Source of the DNA: a virus
Length of the DNA: 27,239 bases
Reading direction: 5' to 3' (one strand)
Virus record (IMG/VR): IMGVR_UViG_3300032287_001043
Span: 1-27,239 of that record
Shown: positions 14,756-24,200 of the stretch, in pieces
How positions within the stretch are numbered: the stretch's first letter is position 1
Layout: each line of letters opens with the position of its first letter
Program-made: the position numbers and the translations under genes
Notes under the pieces: model-generated
Seen by the model: only the letters and a program-made list of their open reading frames with translations
What the model was told of the DNA's origin: nothing
The model's database searches: none

Positions 14756-15470
14756 CGCACTCGTACTCGGACTGATCAGCGGCGGTTTGGGCATTGCTCA
14801 GAGCGTGGCTAGTTATCAGCAGGCCCAGCAGACGACGGCCTACGAGAACGCCGCTGCTCAGCAGAACTTCGTGTTCCAGCAGATGCAGGCGTCCGCTGGT
14901 CGGCACTTCGAGCAGATGCGGGAGAACCAGCAGAACTCCGTCATCGAGCAGAACCGCTTCCTTGCGGACAAGGCCTACCAGGACGAGATCAGCCAGCTCA
15001 ACCTGCGCCTGATGCAGGAGCAAGAGGCTGCAGCGCAGAAGCAGCAGGAGGCCGCAAAGCAGGGGATGCAGCTGCGTGGCGAGGTGGTGGCCAGTGGTCG
15101 CATGGGAGCCAGTGTCGACAACCTGATCGCCGACTACTACCGACAACAGGCTGCCTTCGACTACGCCACCCAGCGGAACCTGGCCTTCACCGGGGCGCAG
15201 GTCCAGCAACAGAAGGTGGCCAGTGCAGCGACTCGAGGCAGCAGGATCGCCAGCCAGCAGCCCTACATCCAGCAGCCGATCCTGGATCCGATGGCGCCGA
15301 TCGAACGACCACAACCCAGTGCTCTGCCGTACCTGCTCAGTGGCGTGAGTGCTGGCATCAGTGGATTCACGTCCGGCTACGAGATGGGGAACAAGCTGAC
15401 AGGCTTGAGCAAGGGGGCTCCACCCCCCGCAGGTCGCCTCACCAACCTTCCCCGTTCAAAACCGAAGTAA
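14748..15470 (+). CDS. gp14: Internal virion protein gp14 (ejectosome outer-membrane channel)
   Basis: This 240-residue protein (T7 gp14 is 196) starts MCSALVLGLISGGLGIAQSV, resembling the T7 gp14 start MCWAAAIPIAISGAQAIS: a Met-Cys cap, then a hydrophobic membrane-active helix. A long Gln/Glu-rich helical region follows (residues 25-130) and then ASGRMGASVDNLIADYYRQQ, comparable with the T7 AAIGESMLEGSSMDRI region. In T7, gp14 is ejected and makes the pore in the outer membrane. It has a good Shine-Dalgarno sequence (AAGGTGAG, about 3 nt before the ATG) and overlaps gp13 by 8 nt. Confidence 0.88.
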   Translation: MCSALVLGLISGGLGIAQSVASYQQAQQTTAYENAAAQQNFVFQQMQASAGRHFEQMRENQQNSVIEQNRFLADKAYQDEISQLNLRLMQEQEAAAQKQQEAAKQGMQLRGEVVASGRMGASVDNLIADYYRQQAAFDYATQRNLAFTGAQVQQQKVASAATRGSRIASQQPYIQQPILDPMAPIERPQPSALPYLLSGVSAGISGFTSGYEMGNKLTGLSKGAPPPAGRLTNLPRSKPK

Positions 15471-15473
15471 CCC

Positions 15474-18185
15474 ATGGCCAAGCTCAGCACCGGTGCTTCC
15501 TATGGGGACACCAACAAGCAGACGTCTCAGCGGCTTGTAGGGGCTGCTGAGCAAACAGCGGTCGGCGGGGAGCTGGCTAGGCAGCAGATGGCGCAAGCTG
15601 CTCTCCAACCTGCTGCGTCACCGGTCAACACTTTCCAGCAGGTGGGTGCTCCCACCCTTGGAGGGCCGGTCAAGTTCTTCGGACCGCCTGACCTGCCACC
15701 GCCCAGTCAGGATCTGGCCAATCTGGCTAAGTCACTGGGCGGGTTCAGCTCCACCTTGAGTGAGGTCGGTGACTTCCTTGCCAAGAAGCAGGAGTACGAC
15801 CAGAAGCAAGCTGAGCTTGATACCCAGCAGATCTCGACGGCACTGTCAACTGCATTCCCGGGTCAGCAGTTCGCTCAGATCCGGGACTCCCTGTACCGAC
15901 AGGCGACAGCAGGCGATGAAAATGCCCGGGCACAGTACGAATACCTGCAGGGCCTGAACCCCTTGCGCTTGGCTTGGGTCCAGCGAACCCTTGCAAGATC
16001 CGTCTATCGCCAAGCGATTGCGACTGGACTCGAGCGGTGGCAGCAGATGCCCACGGTGCCGGGCCCAGACGGCAAACCAGTTCCAGTTGAGCAACTGAAG
16101 AACGGAGACCCGTTGCTGCTTCGAGCATGGAGCGGATTGCTGCCGACGATCAACGATCCAGTTGTCGCCAAGGAGTTTGAGGCCCAGTCGTATGGCCTGT
16201 TCCAGCAACTGAATGCTGCACAGGGCAAGCTCGTCACCAAGGCGGAGGAACGCCAAGCATTTGCCGCCGCCCAGCAAACCGTGAGGGACATCCTCAACCC
16301 CGGGATGTCAGTCGAGCAAGCGCGGATGGCCCTTGAGGCGATGACGCTTGGCTTCAGGCAGTCAATCGGACCAGAGACGTATCAAAAGCTGATTGAAGGG
16401 TTGCCGGGCATGTTTTATGCATCACAAAGCCTGCTCTCCAAGGACACCGTCAACCCAGAACTTGCACAGAGAATTGAAACCCTTCTGAAGACAACTGTCG
16501 TTGGGGCCAATGGTCAAACTATTAGCGATCGTCTTGGCGAAAACGGAGGGGACAGGCTCACTGTTGACATCACCAAGAATGCAATGCAGAGCACAAGGGA
16601 GTGGATGGCAAATGTGCAAACGACAGCAGACTATGACGCAAAACTTGTTGCCACAAATCTTGTCGAGCAACAAGGACTAAGACAGCCGGGCCTGTCACCA
16701 GTTGAACTACGCAAGCGCATTGACGAAGGACGTCAGTCAATTATCGCTACAACACCTGATCCAGTGTTGCGAGCATCAAGGCTGTCGGCCTACAACGCTC
16801 AGGTGGCTGGGGTTGAAGAAGCTTTCCTGAAACCAAGGCAACGCGAGCTTGAAATACAGGCTGACGCGATTACATACAATTCAAGCCTGACTGCACAACA
16901 GAAGCAGAAACAGCTTGACGCACTCATTCTCCAAGGAATGGATCCACTGTCCGTTCAAAGGTATCGCTCAGATATTGAGCGAGACGCCAAGACCGAAGGG
17001 ATTCCTGATGCCAAGGAGCGCGAACGCAACATCACGGATCAGGTGAAGGCCCTGACCGAGTTCCTGAAGGCGGGAGAAGGTGGCCTGACCGTTGGAGAGC
17101 GCAATGAGATCGCCAAGTACGAACGGGACATGCGGGCCAACATTGCCCAGCTGGATCGAGCAGGACAGGCCAAGGGTCTTGCTCCTGAACAGATCAGAGA
17201 GAGCGTCAACAAATACTTTGAAAGAATGAGGACTGACTTCAACAACAGGGTTAATGATCAAAGGTTGCAGACCTTGGTTCCACTTGTTCCCAGCGTCGAC
17301 AATTACCAAACAGCTGGTCCCAGCTTGAGACAACGCCTGACGGCAGCTGTCACCGTCACTCCGATCCTTCCAGAAGAAGTCTTCAAGCAGGAGTTGGGCA
17401 ATGCCTACCAGAACAACACCATCTCCCCTGGAATGCGTCAGCTGATCAAGGATGCCGGGTACGCCGGGCGAGCCGGAGACTTCTTCAAGGCCCAGTGGAA
17501 GACCCTGTACCGGGACGGCAGGCAGATGCCACCGGAGATGCTGCAGCGTCTTGACGTGATCAACCAGCACACACTGAGCTTTGCCGCTCCAACAGCTCCG
17601 GTTCAGGCTGGCATGAGCCCTCGAGCGACTCACGTCAACGACGTCGCAAGCATCCTCAGGGGCATGGCCAACCAAGGAGTGAATACCTTGATTGGCGGAG
17701 CTTCAGCTGCCACCCGGGAGGGAGGTGGTGAGATGGGTTACACCGGCACTCCTCCGGTCGGCACTCGCAATGCCGTCATCTCTGTCGCCAGCAAACTTGG
17801 AGTTGATCCGATCTGGTTGGCGGCCGTAATCTCAAAAGAAACAGGCGGGACCTTCAACAAAGACATTCGAGGAGGGGAAGGAGGCAACTACAGAGGGTTG
17901 ATTCAATTTGGCCCAAGCGAAAGAAGGACGTATGGCTATCGAGATGGAATGAGTTTTGAAGAGCAAATGGTTGGTCCGGTCTACCGCTACCTCAAAGCCA
18001 GGGGCGTCCGCCCGGGACACACCGCAAAGGAAATCTATGCAGCTATCTTGACTGGCAACGTCTCCACCCTTTCAACAAACGGTTTGGATCGGAGAGACAG
18101 CTTTGGGACCACAGTGCGAAACTCGCTACCAGGACTCACCAGTGGTGGCCACTACAGAAACGCAAGACGTTTCCTTGGTCTCTGA
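15474..18185 (+). CDS. gp15: Internal virion protein at gp15 position with C-terminal lytic transglycosylase-like domain
   Basis: This 903-residue protein (T7 gp15 is 747) lies between gp14 and the gp16-position giant. Residues 1-750 are Gln-rich and helical, as expected for a gp15-type ejectosome tube protein, though I cannot align them firmly with T7. The last 150 residues look like an SLT/lysozyme-type murein hydrolase: ASKLGVDPIWLAAVISKETGG with likely catalytic E789, then GLIQFGP (808-814), YGYRDGMSFEEQMVGPVYRYL and a helical end. In T7 the transglycosylase is the N-terminal domain of gp16. It begins after TAA CCC ATG with no Shine-Dalgarno sequence. GC falls between about 16400 and 17030 and again from about 17830. 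Confidence 0.85.
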   Translation: MAKLSTGASYGDTNKQTSQRLVGAAEQTAVGGELARQQMAQAALQPAASPVNTFQQVGAPTLGGPVKFFGPPDLPPPSQDLANLAKSLGGFSSTLSEVGDFLAKKQEYDQKQAELDTQQISTALSTAFPGQQFAQIRDSLYRQATAGDENARAQYEYLQGLNPLRLAWVQRTLARSVYRQAIATGLERWQQMPTVPGPDGKPVPVEQLKNGDPLLLRAWSGLLPTINDPVVAKEFEAQSYGLFQQLNAAQGKLVTKAEERQAFAAAQQTVRDILNPGMSVEQARMALEAMTLGFRQSIGPETYQKLIEGLPGMFYASQSLLSKDTVNPELAQRIETLLKTTVVGANGQTISDRLGENGGDRLTVDITKNAMQSTREWMANVQTTADYDAKLVATNLVEQQGLRQPGLSPVELRKRIDEGRQSIIATTPDPVLRASRLSAYNAQVAGVEEAFLKPRQRELEIQADAITYNSSLTAQQKQKQLDALILQGMDPLSVQRYRSDIERDAKTEGIPDAKERERNITDQVKALTEFLKAGEGGLTVGERNEIAKYERDMRANIAQLDRAGQAKGLAPEQIRESVNKYFERMRTDFNNRVNDQRLQTLVPLVPSVDNYQTAGPSLRQRLTAAVTVTPILPEEVFKQELGNAYQNNTISPGMRQLIKDAGYAGRAGDFFKAQWKTLYRDGRQMPPEMLQRLDVINQHTLSFAAPTAPVQAGMSPRATHVNDVASILRGMANQGVNTLIGGASAATREGGGEMGYTGTPPVGTRNAVISVASKLGVDPIWLAAVISKETGGTFNKDIRGGEGGNYRGLIQFGPSERRTYGYRDGMSFEEQMVGPVYRYLKARGVRPGHTAKEIYAAILTGNVSTLSTNGLDRRDSFGTTVRNSLPGLTSGGHYRNARRFLGL

Positions 18186-18217
18186 CCACACCGCTTCAGC
18201 ACCACCACCCCATCCCC

Positions 18218-18225
18218 AAGAGGAG
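18218..18225 (+). promoter_or_regulatory. Strong ribosome binding site of the giant gp16-position gene
   Basis: AAGAGGAG lies 7 nt before ATG 18233, in a 47-nt gap. It is the best Shine-Dalgarno match in the window and fixes the start. Most neighbours rely on overlap or reinitiation, so this gene is translated independently. Confidence 0.8.
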
Positions 18226-18232
18226 TTGATCC

Positions 18233-21200
18233 ATGCCCGGTTTCTCTTTCCAGAAGGGCCCTGACGGCAAGTACGTCACGACCTTTGATGGCCCTGCCTA
18301 CCAAGGCAACGAGCCACTGAAGAGCCCGGGCGCGAGCACTGCTCCTGCTCCTGCTCCTGTGCGACAAGCTGGCGCACCGTCAGCTATGACCATGCCAGAC
18401 CCAGGTCGTGTGCTGAACACGATTGGCTCGATGTTTGGCGGGCCTGCGGGTCAAACGATGCCAATGATCCTTGGCGGGATCGAAGGCGCCCAGACCCTGA
18501 TGAAGACTGGTGACGTCGGCCAGGCTTGGAAGAAGGGCACGGCAAGGACAGCCAGCCTCCTCGAAGACAGCCTCCCATCGCCACTGGGCATGGGTGCAAT
18601 GACTCCTGCGCGGATCGGCTACAACGCCACCCGCAACTTCTACCAAAGTGTCTTTGGCAACCTGCCTGCCTCGGGAAGCAGGAAGCCAGGCCAGGCCGAC
18701 TCACCCATTCTTGGGTTCATTCCTCCATTGCCCAAGGCAAAGAGCACGGGGCCAATTGAGGACATGGCGACTGACCTGCTTCAAATGGGCCAAGGCATTG
18801 CTGCCGCTGTCGTTGCCACAAGGGTTGGTGGTGCAGCGCTTGGCGCAGTTCCCGGGGGAGCCACTATTCTTGGCGGCCTTGCTGCGGCAGGTCGGGTCCC
18901 GGCAGCCTTGCGGACCATGGCAGCTGCCACCGAAGGGGTTGGCGGTGTCAGTGGTGCCCTGAATGCAGCAGCAAACGTCGCCCGTGTCACGCAGATCGCA
19001 ACCCAAGGCGGCGCTATTGGCGGCCTTGCTAACTACGCCGCCTTCACCCCAGAGGAGCAAACACAGGCCGATCAGTGGCTTGGATGGGCCAAGGGATCCA
19101 ACTGGCTGCCGCTGCAGGAGTACATCTTCAGCAAGCCCGGAGACACGGAAGCAGACGCAAGGTGGAAGAACGCTGTCTTCAACCTGCCGATTGATGCTTC
19201 GATGAACCTGGGCCTTCATGCCCTTGGCATTGCTGCGAAGGTCGCCATCAGTCGGCTTCGTGGCAGCGCACTGGAGAAGGCTTTCCAAGGCTTTGAGGCG
19301 CAGCGAACAAAGAATCCAAACGTTCCTGCTGGCCAGCAAACGGTTGACGTCACTGCTCAGCCTGTTGCTGAGCCTGTTGCGCCCCCTGCTCCTGCCCCTG
19401 CGGCTCCTGCCCCCACCGCTCCAGCTCCAAGCTTTGTCCCCGTCCCCCCTACGCCTCAGCAGCAGGCCCGGATTGACATTGCCCAGCAGGGCTACAACAC
19501 GGCCAAGGCGAAACTGGATGCCATTGGCCCTGAGCCCCCCAAGCCCAGCACTGAAAAGGTGCGCTTTGGTCCCAATGGCATCGCTGGTGCAGATCCGGCT
19601 GCTGTTGCCAAGTGGAAAGCGGAAACACGGGCCTACCAGAGCTGGAGCCGCAAGTACCTGAAACTCAAAAAGGAGGAGGTGTCAGCGTCCAACCTTCTGT
19701 TTGACGCCAAGAAGGAAACGCAGATAGTCACTCCTTCCAAGGACTTCTGGCCGTGGAACGACGCAGCTCCCACTCCTGCTGCTCCGACTGCAGCTGACGT
19801 CAATCGAGCAGTTGACAATGCGGCCACCAAACTGGCTCACCTGAGTGGGACTGTTCCCACGGAGATGGGACCCGTCACTTCAGAGACACGAGGTTCTTGG
19901 CGGCCATCGTTTAATCAGCTCCAAGAGCGGTCTGTCTCCGACCTGTCCACCGATCCCCAGCGCCTGCAGTACAAGGAGGCTGGCCAGCTTGCTGAGGGTG
20001 GTGTCACCGGAACGCTGAAGGATGTCAACGTCTACAACCCGCTCCTCGCTAAGCCCATCAGCGTCTGGACGGATCCGGTTGACGGCAAGCTCTATGTCGT
20101 CAATGGCCACAACCAACTGGACCTGGCCAAGCGAGCAGGTTCCGAAAGGGTTCTGACGTGGGAGATCCAAGCCTCAACTGCTGAGGAGGCCCGGGCGATC
20201 GGTGCCATTGAGAACATGGCCGCCGGTCAAGGGACTGCGCTTGATGCCGCCAAGGTCATCCGTGACATGGGCATCACCGGCGAGGAGCTCAAGACCCGTG
20301 GTGTCGACCTGAATGCACCGATCACCAAGGACGCCATGGCGTTGGCGCAGCTGCCTCAGCAGACCTTCAACAAGGTGGTGGCTGGCAAGCTCGACCTCGA
20401 CAAGGCGATTGCCCTGGGTAGCAAGGAGCCAACTCCTGCCGCACCCGTGGTTCAGGCAGCCCCCACTGGCAACGTCACGGTGATCCCTTTGGAGGAGACG
20501 TCACCCACGACGGTCGTCCCTCCAGTGGCAGCACCGGAGATTCAGATCCCACTCGACGCTTCACGTCCCCTTCCCCCGGGCAGCCCAAGGGTCGACACCG
20601 TGTCTCAGAGCATCTCGAGGTGGCTGGGCATCGGCCAGGAGGAAGCTCGCAACCTGCTGCTGACAAAGGGTGAAGTGCTGGACGTCACCAGGGTTCCCGG
20701 GATCGACCTGGAGAAAGCCCTGGATGACGCTGCCATGGGTCGGACGTCACCAGAAACCCAGGCGATCACCAGGGCTTACCAGCAGTTCTACGGTCCCAGC
20801 TCACGGCAGCAACAAGAGGAGATGCTGTCCCTCGTGAACCGAGTTGACGGGGCCATGCCTGATGAGCTCCCCGAAAGCATGAGGGTGGATCCAGAGATCG
20901 CTGCCGCCGTCAAGGAGGCGATGATGGACACCGTCCGTCGCATTGCCGGTGACGACATTGCCTTCATTTTTGAAGAAGGCATGGCCAAAAAGCCGGGCAC
21001 TCGGGCTCATGGCACCCAAGGCCAGGTGCGGCGGACCCTTGGCAACTACCGCGTCAACTCCGTTGGAATCATTGAAGACGGAGATCCAATTCAAGAGATT
21101 GTCCAGTTCAATGAAATGGGTTGGTTGCGCTACGAAGGCCAGTCCATGATCGACTGGACGCAGCAAAACCTGGCAACAGCAGCACACGAAGCGTTCCACA

Positions 21201-24200
21201 TTGTCCAGAATCGCTATCTCTCAAGCAAGCAGCTTGATGTGCTGGACAACGTTTTCGCCAGGATCAGACTGTATAGGATGACGGAGAAAAACATACGAAA
21301 AGCAGCGGAGCGAAAAGCCATTGGGGCCCAACCGCAGATGCCAATTGAACTGCAGCCACAAGCGTTTGAAGGGTTTGACCAAGCACGCAGAGAAGGTGTT
21401 TCACCGGCTCATGTCATTCTTGGCATGAACAAGGAAGACGTTGAGATGTTCAAGGAAGTTGCTGCAGACCGCAACAGCCCAGCCGCCAGAAGGCTTGCTG
21501 CCAAGTTCGGGGAACTGATTTTCTCCGCAGTCAAGATCCTTGACAATCTGGCCGACTTTGCTGAGAAACTTTGGAACACTTTCCGTGGTCGTGGGTGGAC
21601 GTCAATTCGAGACATCTTCTCCCAAGCTGCTGCTGGTGAACTGAAAGTGTCTGGCGCCGCTCGTGGCAATGTTTATGACCTGTACCAGGTAGCAGGTGAT
21701 TTCAAGAATGCAACCGACGAAGGGAACAAGGAATGGGGACGAAGAGTCCGCGCTCTTCTGAAGCAGGGATCCCCCTACGAGACCCTTCGTTTTGTCGGTG
21801 AAAGCGAAGGACTCTTCAGCGAACTTGCTTCGGAGGCTGGCCCTCCTCGCACTCCACCCACTCCACCCATGCCTGATGGCCCGGGCAACGAGAACTGGGC
21901 CACCCGGTTTGCCAAGGTCCTGGCTGAGAACGAGGCAGCCCTGAAGAGCGGTGACATCACCATGGAGGAGCTCTACGTCCTCAACCGGATGCAGAAGACG
22001 GAGAGCCCATCAGGTAGCCAGGTCTACACCGCCAAGAGCCAGGAGCTGATCCCGGGCTATGCGGCAATGAGTCAGGTGCTTCCCGATCGCCCGACTGCCA
22101 CCGGTTACCCGATCTTCAACGGGCCAGAGATCGTCGCCAAGAACCAGGCGTGGTTTGACATCCATGGATGGGACGGCAAGGCAATCATGGCTGGTATCAG
22201 CTCCCTCCAGCAGGGCTTCAGGGGCCATGAGATGGGCGCCCTGAACCGCGCCATGTCCTATGCCGACATGCTGCAGAAGGAGGCCCAGATCCAGGCTGCT
22301 CAGTGGCTGAACAGTGTTGGCAGTGGCACCGTCAACAAGTCAGAGCGACTGACGGCACTGATCATTGCAGCTGACAATGCTCGCCGGATTCACCTGGCCA
22401 TTGCCAACGTGACTCGTCCTTGGGGTCAAGCTGGTGCAGAGATGCAGCTGCCCCGGGACTACCAAGTTTCGGCCAACGTCATTGAGACACCGGCTGGCGT
22501 GGAGCCTCCTCCGTCGATGATCCAGCAGCAGATCAACCAAGAGTTGGCGCAAGGAGATGCCAACCCCAACGCCGTGTTCGAGGAGATCACTGACGTCCTC
22601 GACCCGGAACTGACTCATGCCGCCAAGGGTGGTGAAATCACTCCTCAAGCGGAAGCAGCAGCTGATGCCTTGGCTGAGTTCATCAATAGCGGTGGCGTCG
22701 ATCCCACGATCCGTACTGGCGTGTGGCAAGACCTGGCCAACGTCAGCTCCGCCAAGCCCGGCATCAAGGCTGGTGTTGTTGGCGCAACGGGTGACAACCC
22801 TCTGACGATGCTGCGGGTCAACAACCTGATCTCGTCTGGTGAAACATTCAACACCAACTTCATCAACGGCCTATTCAACACTGCGCGTTTTACTGCTGCC
22901 CAAGGAATTGGCGCACTTGCTGAAGGCGATCTTGACAGGATGCTTTACAGCGCAACCATGTTCTCCACGGCTTTTGCCAACATTCCCAACGCATTGCGCT
23001 TGGCTGGTCACGCAATCAAGGCAGGAAAACCGCTGTTCAATCTGTCGTCTGGTGTCGTTGACAGGTATCAAAAAGCAGCACTCCAGGATGCGTTGAGTGG
23101 CGGTCCTGCTTCGGCAGATCCAAACGCAAAGACTGGGTGGACGCTCACAACTATGAATCTTGGTGAGCAGTTTGCCAAGACACCCACCGGCCAGGCCCTG
23201 AACTGGCTTTGGGGAACGGTTGGAACCGGTGCATCCCGCATTGCTGTTGGCCTCGACACCTTCAACGCGACGCTGGCCGGTCATGCCTTTGAGCACTTCA
23301 ATCACTTGCCACGGGGCATGGAACTGGCGGTTGAGAACGGACTGCGGAAGTACACTCCAGAAGCTTTTGCGTATGCCACCAACTACGCCAAGGCCCGGGT
23401 GAAGGCTTCACTGCAGGACGCAATCATCAACGGCAAAACCATTGCCGATGCGGTGATGACCAGCAAGGACGCTCAGAAGTTCATGGACGCAGTCAATTTC
23501 ACTGAGGATCTGCGGGTCAAGATGGAGCCGAGGACTCTTGCCGAGGGAATGCGCCTTGGCGAATCTCGCGGACTCAAGGGCGACGAGCTCACCAAGTACG
23601 CGCAAGAGTACGTCAATACCGCAAACTGGGAGCACAAGGTTGCCACCATGGGCCACGATGTACTTGGCCCGGTCGCCAATGTGCCTGGCGAAATCTTGAC
23701 GGCATTGTCAAATGCCGGTCCACTTGTTGGCCCAGTGTTTAGGTTTATCCAGCCTTTTACAAGGGTTCCAGCAAACATATTCAAGGAGTCACTCCGATCA
23801 ACTCCTGGTCTCAACTTGTTTGTTGATAGTTTTTACCGTGACATCACGAGTGAAAACCCAGCGATGCGTCAACGAGCCAATGGCGAGTGGTTGCTGGGTG
23901 GAGCTGTAATTTCTACTGCCGTCATAGCCACCACTTTGGGCTTGATTCGATTCAACGGAAATGGACCCACAGATCCAATTGCAAAAGAAAAATGGTTGAC
24001 GGATAGGAAAATGCCAAACTCAATTCAGTTTTGGGATGAGTCCATCAAGGGCTGGGGACCCGCTATTTCCATGAGGGCCTTTGAGCCGTACTCAACCTTG
24101 CTTTCTGCGATTGGCGACTACAACGATGTAGCAGCTGGCTTAACAACAGAGCAAAGGACACGGCTTGGATCAGCTCTTGTGTTTGACGTGCTTCGCATGC

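Noticed and set aside
48-16565. Other CTCACT hexamers as promoters (for example near 52, 3947, 5147, 16557)
   Set aside because: They lie inside coding sequence, and the flanks looked at show no comparable match to the shared element; expected by chance.
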